NCBI GenBank assembly: GCA_018716285.1
Contig: DVKD01000059.1
Span: 1-58,113 of the forward strand
From: Candidatus Merdivicinus faecavium
GTDB lineage: Bacteria; Bacillota; Clostridia; Oscillospirales; Ruminococcaceae
Direction of reading: 5' to 3'
Length of the DNA stretch: 58,113 nt
Part shown: piece after piece, positions 48,315 through 57,282 of the stretch
Position numbering within the stretch: the first letter of the stretch is position 1
How the letters are laid out: each line of letters starts with the position of its first letter
Position numbers and translations under genes: made by a program
Notes under the pieces: model-generated
What the model was told of the DNA's origin: nothing
What the model saw: only the letters and a program-made list of their open reading frames with translations
The model's database searches: none

Positions 48315-49913
48315 TCAGTCGAGCAGTTCGGAGAGCAGGGCCTTCCAGCCGTCCAGCGAAAGCTCGCGGTCGGCCATGACGACCTTCCCTTTGCCGAAGC
48401 CGACGGTGCGGGGGGCATCCTCCGCAGACAGGAACGGCAGCCCGCCGAAGGCGGCATACACCTTTCCGTAAAATTCCCCGCCGGTATCCCGGAAGACGTT
48501 ATCCTTGTTTTTGACCATGAAATCGGTATCGATGACAAGGGTGCCGCCGTTTTCGACGTAGCGGAGCAGTTCCCGCTCCAGCGCCTCGTCGTGCAGGATG
48601 CAGCGCGGCGCGAGGACGACGGGCAGGCTGTCCGGCGCCGCGCAGTCAGGCCGGATAACCTCAGCCGACTCGCCCTGCTCGTAAACGGCGCGGTATACGG
48701 TGTGCAGGAGGTAGTTCGGGTACCAGAGCCCATCCCGGCAGTCGAGCATCAGGCTCTTCGCGTTGTGGGCCCAGGAGGAATCAAAGTCGTAGAGCAGCCC
48801 GACGCGGGGCGCAAGCTGCGGGAGGGGTTCCGTGCGGGCGGCATGGCGGCGGACCGTCTCGTAGTTGGGCATCGGACGGCCGTAGAGGTCAATAAGGCTG
48901 GTGCGCGACTGCTCCTGCCCCCAGGGGAAGGGTCGGAATTTGAAGACCGAATACTGCGTACAGCCCCGCTCCTCGGCGATATCCATCATATCCCCCAGCA
49001 GCTTGCTGCCGTCGCCGTTTTCCATGACCCAGAACTTCCCGTCCCCGCGCACGCCGCGGAGGAAGTCGCAGTAAAAGGCGAAGATGTACTCCTGCTCGTG
49101 GTAGCAGTCAAAGGAGGCGACGTCAAGGTTCTTAAAGAGCTTATAAAGGTCGAGGGTGTCGCCGAAATAGAAGTCGTCGGTGTTGGTGGTGACGGGGACC
49201 TTGGTATACCGGTGGAGGATCTCGGCCTGCATGTCGCAGAAGCGGACGATCGAGTCGGAAGAAAAGCGGATGTACTCGAGTCCGAAGGAAGGGTTCTCCC
49301 AGATGCAGAGGTCCATCGCGAAGAGCCTGGGCGTCTCGATCTGGTCAAAGCGCTGGTAGTCCTCCGACCAGAAATGCCCGCCCCAGCGGCGGTTTAACTC
49401 CCCGATACCGGCGTATTTCCCCTTCAGGTACTCCTGGAAGGCTGCGCGGCAGTGGTCGCAGTAGCACTTTTTCTGCTCGCCGCAGAGCTCGTTGTCGATC
49501 TGCCAGGCCGCAATGCGGGGATCTGCGCCGTAGCGCTCGGCGAGGGCGGTGACGATCCGGCGGGAGGCCTCGAGGTAGGCGGGGCTGTTGTAGCACCGGT
49601 GCTGGCGGGCGCCGAACCGGGTGCGCCGCCCGCGGATGTCGACCGGGAGGATGTCGGGGTGCTTTTCGCACAGCCAGATGGGCGGGCAGGCGGTCGGGGT
49701 GCAGAGGATGACCTTTAAGCCGTGCCGGTCCGCGGCGTCGATCCAGGCGTCGATTGCCGCGAAGTCGAAGACGCCCTCCTCGGGCTCCATCTGCGACCAG
49801 GCAAACTCGCCGAAGCGGACGGCGGCAAAGCCGGCTTCCCGGATGAGGGAAAAATCGCGGTCCCACTCGCTTTTGTCAAAATATTCGGGATAATAGGCGG
49901 TTACATACTGCAT
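48315..49913 (-). CDS. Beta-galactosidase (GH42)
   Basis: 532-residue GH42 enzyme. The TIM barrel starts TAYYPEYFDKSEWDRDFSLI and has FAAVRFGEFAWSQMEPEEG; the general acid Glu lies in AAWQIDNELCG (about residue 142), and the nucleophile is probably Glu in FWVMENGDGS (about 296). The Cys-rich KKCYCDHCRAAFQEYL matches the zinc site of GH42. A Rossmann-like trimerisation domain follows. The usual C-terminal beta domain seems to be lacking (typical length 650-690), so the protein is short but otherwise intact. It hydrolyses terminal beta-galactosides or similar sugars in the cytoplasm. Confidence 0.92.
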   Translation of the reverse strand: MQYVTAYYPEYFDKSEWDRDFSLIREAGFAAVRFGEFAWSQMEPEEGVFDFAAIDAWIDAADRHGLKVILCTPTACPPIWLCEKHPDILPVDIRGRRTRFGARQHRCYNSPAYLEASRRIVTALAERYGADPRIAAWQIDNELCGEQKKCYCDHCRAAFQEYLKGKYAGIGELNRRWGGHFWSEDYQRFDQIETPRLFAMDLCIWENPSFGLEYIRFSSDSIVRFCDMQAEILHRYTKVPVTTNTDDFYFGDTLDLYKLFKNLDVASFDCYHEQEYIFAFYCDFLRGVRGDGKFWVMENGDGSKLLGDMMDIAEERGCTQYSVFKFRPFPWGQEQSRTSLIDLYGRPMPNYETVRRHAARTEPLPQLAPRVGLLYDFDSSWAHNAKSLMLDCRDGLWYPNYLLHTVYRAVYEQGESAEVIRPDCAAPDSLPVVLAPRCILHDEALERELLRYVENGGTLVIDTDFMVKNKDNVFRDTGGEFYGKVYAAFGGLPFLSAEDAPRTVGFGKGKVVMADRELSLDGWKALLSELLD

Positions 49914-49916
49914 GCG

Positions 49917-52265
49917 CTATTCCTCCTTGCAGATGGCGGCGGCAACTTCGTGGACTCCGTCCGCGAAAGCCGGGATGAGGTCGCCGTCCAGCTCTTTTCC
50001 GTCCACCGTGAGCCGGACGCGGCCGGATGTCAGGCCGTCCGGATTGCGGACGGTGATCCGGTACTCGGCTCCCCGGAACTGCCGCACGACCTCATATTCC
50101 TTCCAGTCCGCGGGGATGCAGGGCCGGATGCGCAGGCCGGAAAGCTCGGGCGAAACGCCGAGGAAATCGTTCATCAGGACGTTTAAGATCCAGGAGATGG
50201 AGCCTGTGATCCAGGTGAACTCCATCTGCCAGGCGTTGTTGCGGTGGTCGGGGCCGTAATAGCCGTTGGCGTAGATGTAAGGCGGGCAGCGGAGCTTCTT
50301 ATCCTCCGGCCCGGAAATGTAGCCGGAAGTGAAGCGCCGGAAGGCCGCGTAGGCCTCCTCGGACAGCCCGCAGCAGAGCATCCCGAGGATGAGCCAGATG
50401 TTGATGTGGGAGTAGATGGTGCCGTTTTCACAGATGCCCGGCTCCATCGAGCTGATGCGGCCGACCCGGTCGTCGATCCTCGTGTAGGTCGGGGCGAGGA
50501 GCTTGAAGCCCTGCGGCGTCTGGAGAAGCTTTTTGCAGGAGGCGAGCAGCTTCTCCGCCCGCTCCTTGTCCGCGATGCCGGAGATAAGGGCCCAGCCCTG
50601 GGATTCGCTGAAGAGCTGGCCTTCCTTGTCGAGGTGGGTGCCGACGGGGATGCCGTTGTCGTCGAAGCAGCGCAGGTACCACTCCCCGTCCCAGGCAGTG
50701 GCGTTGACCGCGGCGCTGATGCGGGCGCGGCGCGCTTCGTAATCGTCCGCCTTTTCCGGCTGCCCGAGCCCGCGCATGACCTGCGCCAGCCGGGAGAGCG
50801 CTTCCGCATACGCCTCGCTCAGCCAGACGCTTTCGCCGCGTCCCTCCCGCCCGACGGCGGTCAGGGAGTCGTTCCAGTCGCCGAACTTGATGAGACAGAG
50901 GCCGTGGCTGCCCTTGTGGGTCTCGAGGAAGTCGAGGGCGCGGTCGATGTGCTCCTGGACAGAAGCGACCTCCTCGCTCTGATAGAACGGGATGCGCTCC
51001 GAGAGGATGGAGGCGTCGGCCGTCTCGCGGAGGTAGTGGACGAGGGTGAAGGCAAGCCAGAGCGCGCTGTCCGAATAGGGCTTGGTGTCGACCGGGTTCC
51101 ACCCGCGGAGGGCAAGGCCGTCCGGGTACTGGTAGCGCAGCGCCTCCAGGATGATGGCGCGGGTGCGGGCGGGGTCGAGGGAGGAGACGCCGAAGCCGTG
51201 CTGGACGATGTCGCGGTAGCCGTTCCAGCCCCAGCGGCACCAGGCCGCGCCGAAGCTCGCCTGCTCTTTTATCCAGTAGTTGAGCATCCGGTCGAGATGG
51301 GGGTCGGGGGTGTGGACGGTAAAACGCCTGCTCATCGCCTGCTTCTGGGCGCGGAGCTCTGCAAAATATTCCTCAAAATGACCGAGATACTTGCCGCGGA
51401 AAGCCGCGATGCCGGCCTCATCCTTGACGACGGCGATCAGGACCGAGATCTCCTTCTCCTCGCCGGGCTCGAGCACAAAGTCGTACTGGGCGGCGGTAAT
51501 CGTCGCGTCGGAGGAACCGGGCGTGTTGGTGCAGCGCCCATTCACGACGGCCTGCGGATCCTTGAGGGTGCCGTAGAGGCCGGTAAAGGCCGCGCGGGTG
51601 CCGTCCCAGCGGGCGATCGGCTCATCGGAGGTGAGGCAGGCGGTCAGGTAGTCGTGCGGGCGCACGTAGGGGTGCTTGCTCGCAATGACAGCGTTCAGCT
51701 GCGAATCAAAGTGGGAAGAACGGAAGAGCATATCCCCGTAGCTGTCAAAGCCCCATTTGTAGCGGAACTGCATCTGGTTATAAGCAAACACCGAGAGGGT
51801 GCGCCTGCCGCCCGAATTATTGCGGAAACGAAGGGTCCAGAGCTCGACCGGATCGCTGCCTGCCGGCACAAAGATCCGCATGGAGGAATAAATGCCGTTT
51901 GTTTCGGATTCGATGGTCGAATAGCCGAGGCCGTGTGTGCAGGCGAAGCGGTCGCAGGGGGCGCAGACCGGTTCCCAGTTGAGGTTCCAGAAGGCCCCGT
52001 TTTGATTGTCGCGGATATAGACGAGGCGGTTCATCAGGGTGTCCCGCCCGAAGATATCGAAGTCGCAGACCCGGCCGTTGCCGGTGTAGAGCTGCACCGC
52101 TTCCTTGTCTCCGATCTGGTAGTCGAAGCAGCCGACGCCGGTCTGCCAGATGTTGGCGAAAACGCTCTCGTTCCAGATAAAGTTGTCAAAAGCGCGCGGC
52201 GTCGCCGGATCGGTCACAATAAATTCGTCTCCCGCCGCATTGAAATGTCCATATTGATAATCCAT
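49917..52265 (-). CDS. GH94 glycoside phosphorylase (cellobiose phosphorylase-like)
   Basis: 782-residue phosphorylase that splits a beta-glycosidic bond with phosphate, giving a sugar 1-phosphate. The N-terminal beta-sandwich includes NGRVCDFDIFGRDTLMNRLV. The (alpha/alpha)6 barrel has AAWCRWGWNGYRDIVQHGFG and the catalytic Asp in KFGDWNDSLTAVG (about residue 468). WMEFTWITGSISWILNVLMN and a C-terminal sheet domain close it. Cellobiose, chitobiose, laminaribiose and beta-1,2-glucan phosphorylases all share this fold, so specificity is open. GAAAGGCGGC precedes the ATG. It lies three bases upstream of GH42. Confidence 0.92.
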   Translation of the reverse strand: MDYQYGHFNAAGDEFIVTDPATPRAFDNFIWNESVFANIWQTGVGCFDYQIGDKEAVQLYTGNGRVCDFDIFGRDTLMNRLVYIRDNQNGAFWNLNWEPVCAPCDRFACTHGLGYSTIESETNGIYSSMRIFVPAGSDPVELWTLRFRNNSGGRRTLSVFAYNQMQFRYKWGFDSYGDMLFRSSHFDSQLNAVIASKHPYVRPHDYLTACLTSDEPIARWDGTRAAFTGLYGTLKDPQAVVNGRCTNTPGSSDATITAAQYDFVLEPGEEKEISVLIAVVKDEAGIAAFRGKYLGHFEEYFAELRAQKQAMSRRFTVHTPDPHLDRMLNYWIKEQASFGAAWCRWGWNGYRDIVQHGFGVSSLDPARTRAIILEALRYQYPDGLALRGWNPVDTKPYSDSALWLAFTLVHYLRETADASILSERIPFYQSEEVASVQEHIDRALDFLETHKGSHGLCLIKFGDWNDSLTAVGREGRGESVWLSEAYAEALSRLAQVMRGLGQPEKADDYEARRARISAAVNATAWDGEWYLRCFDDNGIPVGTHLDKEGQLFSESQGWALISGIADKERAEKLLASCKKLLQTPQGFKLLAPTYTRIDDRVGRISSMEPGICENGTIYSHINIWLILGMLCCGLSEEAYAAFRRFTSGYISGPEDKKLRCPPYIYANGYYGPDHRNNAWQMEFTWITGSISWILNVLMNDFLGVSPELSGLRIRPCIPADWKEYEVVRQFRGAEYRITVRNPDGLTSGRVRLTVDGKELDGDLIPAFADGVHEVAAAICKEE

Positions 52266-52299
52266 AGATGCCGCCTTTCTGTTGTTATATAGCCGAATC

Positions 52300-53184
52300 T
52301 TAACCCTTCATCGCGCCCAGCGTCATACCGGTCACAAAGTACTTCTGCATAAACGGGTACACGACCAGAATCGGAACGGTGGCGATGACAATCTGAGCCG
52401 CCTGGTAGGTCTTGGAGTTGATCTTGGCGAGAAGCTCCGCCTGCGAGGGGTCGGCGAGACTGAAGTCGGGAGTCTGAATGAGGTTTTGCAGGTAGGTCAT
52501 GAGCGGGTAGTTTTTGCTCGAATTGATGTAGATCATGCCGGAGAACCAGTCGTTCCAGTGCCCGACCGTGCAGAAAATGAAGAGGGTCGCAAGGCAGGGG
52601 ATGGCGAGCGGGACATAGATCTTGACCAGGCAGGTGAACTGGCTCGCGCCGTCCATCAGGGCGGACTCCTCGAGCTCCTTGGGCGTCTGGCGGAAGAAGT
52701 TTAAGAGGATCATCACGTTGTAGACCGAGACCGCGCCCGGGATGATCAGCGCGAAGATGGTGTTGTTGATGCCGGTCGCGTTGACAACGAGGTAGGTGGG
52801 GATGAGGCCGCCGCCGATGAACATGGGGATGACGAAAAACCAGGAGATGATGGTGCGGCCGGGCATTTCCTTATTGCGCTTGGAAAGCGGATAGGCAGTC
52901 AGCACCAGCAAAACCATGTTGAGGGAGACGCCCAGCACGACCCGCAGGATGGTGATGCCGAAAGCGCGGAGGAAGGTCGGCGTCTGGAAGGCGTACTGGT
53001 AGGAGGCCAGCGTAAAGTCCTGCGGCCAGAGTCCAACCCGGCCGGCCGCCGCCATCGCGGAGCTGCTGAAGGAGAGGGCAATCAGGTGGATAAACGGGAT
53101 CACACAGATAAGCGCGAGAAAGGTCAGAATGGCGTAGTTGATGACATTGAAGACAATATCGCCAGGTGTCTGCTTGATTTTCAT
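52300..53184 (-). CDS. Carbohydrate ABC transporter permease (LplC-type)
   Basis: 294-residue inner-membrane permease with six predicted membrane segments. The EAA loop, which binds the ATPase, is visible in ELEESALMDGASQFTCLVKI (about residues 181-200). The C-terminal MQKYFVTGMTLGAMKG is the typical end of LplC/YtcP proteins. It starts 13 bases after the LplB-type gene. It forms the heterodimer channel with that protein for import of an oligosaccharide. Confidence 0.95.
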   Translation of the reverse strand: MKIKQTPGDIVFNVINYAILTFLALICVIPFIHLIALSFSSSAMAAAGRVGLWPQDFTLASYQYAFQTPTFLRAFGITILRVVLGVSLNMVLLVLTAYPLSKRNKEMPGRTIISWFFVIPMFIGGGLIPTYLVVNATGINNTIFALIIPGAVSVYNVMILLNFFRQTPKELEESALMDGASQFTCLVKIYVPLAIPCLATLFIFCTVGHWNDWFSGMIYINSSKNYPLMTYLQNLIQTPDFSLADPSQAELLAKINSKTYQAAQIVIATVPILVVYPFMQKYFVTGMTLGAMKG

Positions 53185-53197
53185 AAATACTGCCCCC

Positions 53198-54115
53198 TTA
53201 GAAGATCCGGTAACCGGCGACTTTATATGCGATAAAGTATGAGATTCCGACCAGACCCGCGTTGATCACAGAGGTCATCAAACTGATCGCAGTCGATACG
53301 TCATACTGGGCGTTGACAAGACCCATGCGGTAGGTGAGGGTATCCAGAACGTCTGCAACATCGTAGACAAGCGGGTTGTAGAGGTTGAAGATCTGGTCGA
53401 AGCCGGCGCTCAGCAGGCTGCCCAGCCCGAGGATACCGGTCAGGACGATGACGGGCGCCATGCCCGGCAGGGTGATGTACCACATTTTCTGGAACCGGTT
53501 GGCCCGGTCAATGGTGGCCGCTTCATAAAGGGTCGGGTCAATGCCGGTCAGGGCCGCCATATAGATGATGGTCCCGTACCCGAATTCCTTCCAGACGTCC
53601 GAAATGACCAGCACCGGCCGGAAGGTCGATTTGTTGCCCAGGAAGTAGACCGGCTCCATCCCGAACACCTTGAGGATCTCGTTGACAGCGCCGTCGGTGG
53701 GGTCCAGAATGGAGATCAGGACGCCGCAGATGACAATCCAGGAGATGAAGTGCGGTAGGTAGATCAGCGTCTGGACGATCCGCTTGAATTTGAGGTTCAA
53801 AACCTCGTTTAGCAGCAGGGCGACGACAATGGGGACGACGTACCGGAATATCATCTTAAGAAGCGCGATATAGACGGTGTTGAAGACGATTTGCCAAAAG
53901 CCCGGATAGCTCATGACATACTTGAAGTTGGTAAGTCCGATCCAGGGGGAGTTCCAGATCCCCTGTACGATGTCATACCGCTTAAAGGCGATCTGCAGCC
54001 CGAAAAGCGGGCCGTAGCTGTAAATTGCCACGATGATGGCTCCGGGGATCAGCATCAGATAAAGCGATTTATCCACCCCGGCAAAGCGGGATTTCTTTTT
54101 CGGCTGTGCGGACAT
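53198..54115 (-). CDS. Carbohydrate ABC transporter permease (LplB-type)
   Basis: 305-residue inner-membrane permease. The start is ATG 54115 with AAGGAGGCAGAAGC upstream; the longer frame overlaps the intergenic hairpin. SLYLMLIPGAIIVAIYSYGP begins the first membrane segment. The EAA loop is in PTLYEAATIDRANRFQKMWY (about 217-236). RMGLVNAQYDVSTAISLMTS and the C-terminal FIAYKVAGYRIF are landmarks of LplB/YteP proteins. It partners with the LplC-type permease and the lipoprotein encoded upstream. Confidence 0.95.
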   Translation of the reverse strand: MSAQPKKKSRFAGVDKSLYLMLIPGAIIVAIYSYGPLFGLQIAFKRYDIVQGIWNSPWIGLTNFKYVMSYPGFWQIVFNTVYIALLKMIFRYVVPIVVALLLNEVLNLKFKRIVQTLIYLPHFISWIVICGVLISILDPTDGAVNEILKVFGMEPVYFLGNKSTFRPVLVISDVWKEFGYGTIIYMAALTGIDPTLYEAATIDRANRFQKMWYITLPGMAPVIVLTGILGLGSLLSAGFDQIFNLYNPLVYDVADVLDTLTYRMGLVNAQYDVSTAISLMTSVINAGLVGISYFIAYKVAGYRIF

Positions 54116-54132
54116 AAGCTTCTGCCTCCTTA

Positions 54133-54171
54133 AAAAAATCCTTCTGCACCGGCCGCCCGGCGCAGAAGGAC
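54133..54171 (-). terminator. Terminator-like hairpin inside the transport operon
   Basis: Minus strand: TCCTTCTGC pairs with GCAGAAGGA, with further GC pairing in the centre, followed by seven T residues and then the ribosome site of the permease gene. It probably lowers read-through from the binding-protein gene into the permeases and protects the 5' message. Confidence 0.8.
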
Positions 54172-54186
54172 CGATGTTGTAGAGTG

Positions 54187-55914
54187 TTACCGGCTCTTGT
54201 ACCATTCATTGACTTCTTCGACGATGGTCGTGCCGCCCATGTCTTCCCAGGCGGAGACGAACTCATCAAAGCCGCTTTCGACGTCTCTGGTGCCGGAGAT
54301 CATTTCAACCACATACTGGTCTTCGTTCATCTTCATGTTCTCCCACTGGAGATTCATGGTGTCGGTGGTGTAGCCGTTTAAGGCGCAGCTGATGTACGAA
54401 TCATTGCTCAGGTAGTCGTTGATGATCGCGTAGCAGGAGGTGTCGCCGTAGAACAGCATATACATGCACCAGTTGTCGGTGGACGGCTTGACGCCCGCTT
54501 CGAGGTCGTCAAAGTACTGCTTGACCTTCGGGTACTGGAGAATGTCATGCGAGGAAACCAGGTAGGACTCGTCGTTGTTGTCGATTGCCTGGGTAACGTG
54601 GGTGTTGGTCTCCGGGTTGATTCTCGGGTCGCCGATGTACTCGCCCAGCGGGTTGAGCATATGGATGCCGACGCTGTTGCCGTCTTCCTTCTGATAGCTG
54701 TGGAAGGTAGCCTGGACCTCGGGATCGGGGTCGGTCAGCTTGTCGGTGACGGCGTTGAGAATCTTGAAGAGGGCCTCAGGATGGTCAAACTCCGCATTGA
54801 CGGCAAAGTAGGCACCGGAGGCGGCGGGAACCTGCTGGAGCATCTTGCCGTCAAAGGTCTCGGAAGCGGGGACGGGGTAGCAGTTCCAGGTGACGCCGTC
54901 GAGCTCATAGTTGGAGTTGAGCGGCCAGGTGATCAGCCAGAACGGGCCCATCATGATGCCGAACTGGTTGCTGGTCATCGACTCGGCGACGGTGTTGCCG
55001 TCAAGGGAGGCGAACGCGGGATCGATGTAGCCTTCCGCATAGAGGTCGGCGTAAACCCGGATAGCGTCCTTCATCTCGGGCTGGACGGTGCCGTATTCCA
55101 GGCCGCCGTTGCCGTCGTCGATCCAGATCTTCGGGTAAGCGCCGTAGGCGTTGGCCACCGCGGTGATGTCGCACATGTCGCTGGTGATCATGACGTCCTT
55201 GTTGAGCGGGAGAGCGTAGGTCGCGAGTCCTTCATCCACAAAGCGCTTGCCGATCTCAATGACTTCCTCCATCGTGGTGGGCTCTTCGATGTTGAGCTCT
55301 TCCATCCAGTCGGCGCGGATCATGACCATGCGCCCGTTGTTGTAGTTGGGGCCGGCGACGGTAACGCCGTAGGTGACGCCGTCATAGGTGCCGTACTCCA
55401 GCGCCTGCGGGTTGGCCTGCAGGACAAATTCCTGGTATTCGGGGCGGATGTACTCCTCAAACATCCCGGTGACGTCTTTGAGGCGCCCGGCGCGGGCCAG
55501 CTTGTCAAACTGGGAATAGTTGGCGGTATGGATGATGTCGGGCATTTCGTTACTGGCGATGGCGAGGTCCATCCTGGTGCGGTAGTCATCGGCGGAACCG
55601 ACCGTCCACATGTACTCCAGCTTGATATTGTAATCATTTAAGAGCATTTCCGTCCAGGGGCTGTTCTCGATGGTGTAGCCGTCGTAATCGTCGGCGGAGT
55701 TCATGCTGCCGCACAGCTTGACGGTGATCGTCTCGTCGTATTTGGCCATCGGGTCAAACGTTTCGGAGCTGCCGCTTTCATCCGCAGTCGAGGTGGCGCC
55801 GCTGCTTGCGGTGCTGCTCGCAGTGGAGCTTTCGCCGCCGCCACTGCAGGCAGACAGGAGCATGGCGGAAGCCAGCAGTGCGGTCAGGACGCGTGATGTC
55901 TTTTTCATCATCAT
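54187..55914 (-). CDS. Extracellular solute-binding lipoprotein (family 1/LplA-like)
   Basis: 575-residue lipoprotein that captures an oligosaccharide outside the cell. A signal peptide (KK, hydrophobic core) ends with the lipobox LLSAC; the Cys (about residue 23) would be lipidated. A Ser/Gly/Ala/Thr-rich linker follows, then the large mature domain typical of LplA/YtcQ proteins (about 500 residues). The start is ATG 55914, six bases after GGAGG; two more ATG codons follow directly. It is the first gene of the operon. It probably has the highest expression because a terminator-like hairpin follows. Confidence 0.93.
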   Translation of the reverse strand: MMMKKTSRVLTALLASAMLLSACSGGGESSTASSTASSGATSTADESGSSETFDPMAKYDETITVKLCGSMNSADDYDGYTIENSPWTEMLLNDYNIKLEYMWTVGSADDYRTRMDLAIASNEMPDIIHTANYSQFDKLARAGRLKDVTGMFEEYIRPEYQEFVLQANPQALEYGTYDGVTYGVTVAGPNYNNGRMVMIRADWMEELNIEEPTTMEEVIEIGKRFVDEGLATYALPLNKDVMITSDMCDITAVANAYGAYPKIWIDDGNGGLEYGTVQPEMKDAIRVYADLYAEGYIDPAFASLDGNTVAESMTSNQFGIMMGPFWLITWPLNSNYELDGVTWNCYPVPASETFDGKMLQQVPAASGAYFAVNAEFDHPEALFKILNAVTDKLTDPDPEVQATFHSYQKEDGNSVGIHMLNPLGEYIGDPRINPETNTHVTQAIDNNDESYLVSSHDILQYPKVKQYFDDLEAGVKPSTDNWCMYMLFYGDTSCYAIINDYLSNDSYISCALNGYTTDTMNLQWENMKMNEDQYVVEMISGTRDVESGFDEFVSAWEDMGGTTIVEEVNEWYKSR

Positions 55915-56007
55915 AATAATCCTCCTTACGTCATGTGACAAAAATTATTTGACTCTCCATAAAACCAATAAAACCAGTTCATTTTATCGATTTGTTTTGT
56001 TGAATTC

Positions 56008-56037
56008 ATCATACACCAAATACTTGACTTTGTCAAG
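56008..56037 (-). promoter_or_regulatory. Promoter and CTTGAC-TTT-GTCAAG palindrome of the carbohydrate operon
   Basis: Minus strand: TTGACA (56036-56031), 17 bases, TATGAT (56013-56008). The perfect inverted repeat CTTGAC-TTT-GTCAAG (56023-56037) covers the -35 box and could be the site of the divergent LacI regulator. Confidence 0.7.
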
Positions 56038-56166
56038 CGTATTTCTCGAAAAAATTTCGAAAATTTGAGAAAATTTTGAGAAATACATTTTTTTGGCACA
56101 AAAATAGTCATGTTAAATTATTGCCATAGGTCAAGTTGCTCGTAATATGACCGTTATTTTTTATCA

Positions 56167-56212
56167 TTTACTTGACAAGTTACTTGACAGCAGTGTGAAA
56201 CTCAGATATAAT
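56167..56212 (+). promoter_or_regulatory. Consensus promoter of the lacI-type gene with TTACTTGACA repeats
   Basis: TTGACA (56184-56189), 17 bases, TATAAT (56207-56212): both boxes are perfect. TTACTTGACA occurs at about 56168 and again over the -35 box, 12 bases apart, and shares CTTGAC with the palindrome at 56023-56037. The rest of the 322-base gap is AT-rich without a gene. Confidence 0.8.
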
Positions 56213-56236
56213 GGAATCAAGAAGTTAAGACAAGGA

Positions 56237-57268
56237 GTGAGTACGACGCAGAACAAACGCATTACAATGGGCGATATTGCAGGCCGGCTTGGAATCTCCA
56301 AGAATTCTGTTTCGCTTGCCCTGAATGGAAAGGCAGGGGTCAGCGATGAACTGCGCAGTCGGATTGTTGAGATCGCGGCCGAGATGGGTTACGGCAGCTA
56401 TTCCGCCCAAAACGCCAACAAAACCAAAGGGATCATGGTCATCATCCCCGAATACCTGCAAAACGACACCTTTTTTTATGCCGACATTTTTTGGATGGTG
56501 GAGCGCGAAATCAAAAAGAGCGGCTACCTTTCGCTCACGACCAGTATTTCCCGGGATACCGAGCACAGGCTCCTGCCCCCTGCCATCCCGCGGGAGCTGG
56601 AAATCCTGGGCATTCTGCTGATCGGGGTGGTGAGCAGGGATTACCTGAGCGTGCTCAAGGGGCTGGGATTCCCCATCGTGACGGTCGACATCACCTACCC
56701 GAACAGCGGCTTGAACTCGGTCAGCTCCGCAAATTTAAGCGCCGCGCACACGGCCGTCTCCTATCTCATCGAGCGCGGCCACAAAGAGATCGGCTTCATC
56801 GGGCCGATCTATACGGCCCAGAGCATTTACGAGCGCTGGTGCGGCTTCCAGCAGGCGCTTTTGCAAAACCACCTGCCGATTGATCCGGCCTACCAAATCC
56901 TGGGCGAGCCGGACCATTTCGAGCTTTTTGACACAATGCCGGTCCTCAAGCCCTACCTTGACCGGATCGAGCGCTTCCCCACCGCCTGGTTCTGCGCCGG
57001 CGACTGCATCGCCATCGCACTCATCAACCTGCTCAAGGAGCGCGGGAAGCGGGTGCCGGGGGATATCTCGGTCGTAGGCTTCGACGACATCTCGGTCTCC
57101 GAGCTGGTCCGCCCCGCCCTGACCACCATCCACATCAACCGCAAGCTGATGGGCAAGCTCGCGGTGCAGAAACTCATTGAAGTCAGCCGCAACCCCCACT
57201 ATGAGGCGGTCGACCTGCACCTGCCCGGCACGATCGTCGTGCGGGATTCCGTTGCGTCCAGACCATAA
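56237..57268 (+). CDS. LacI family transcriptional regulator
   Basis: About 343 residues. The helix-turn-helix is in TMGDIAGRLGISKNSVSLAL, followed by the hinge helix NGKAGVSDELRSRIVEIAAE. The sugar-binding domain has GIMVIIPEYLQNDTFFYADI, SYLIERGHKEIGFIGPIYTA and DISVVGFDDISVSELVRPAL. The start is uncertain: GTG 56237 is the best candidate, although AAGGA lies directly against it; the frame is open further upstream but overlaps the promoter. Divergent from the transport operon and co-directional with the GH36-type gene, it probably controls both. Confidence 0.93.
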   Translation: MSTTQNKRITMGDIAGRLGISKNSVSLALNGKAGVSDELRSRIVEIAAEMGYGSYSAQNANKTKGIMVIIPEYLQNDTFFYADIFWMVEREIKKSGYLSLTTSISRDTEHRLLPPAIPRELEILGILLIGVVSRDYLSVLKGLGFPIVTVDITYPNSGLNSVSSANLSAAHTAVSYLIERGHKEIGFIGPIYTAQSIYERWCGFQQALLQNHLPIDPAYQILGEPDHFELFDTMPVLKPYLDRIERFPTAWFCAGDCIAIALINLLKERGKRVPGDISVVGFDDISVSELVRPALTTIHINRKLMGKLAVQKLIEVSRNPHYEAVDLHLPGTIVVRDSVASRP

Positions 57269-57282
57269 AAGGAGGATTTTGC

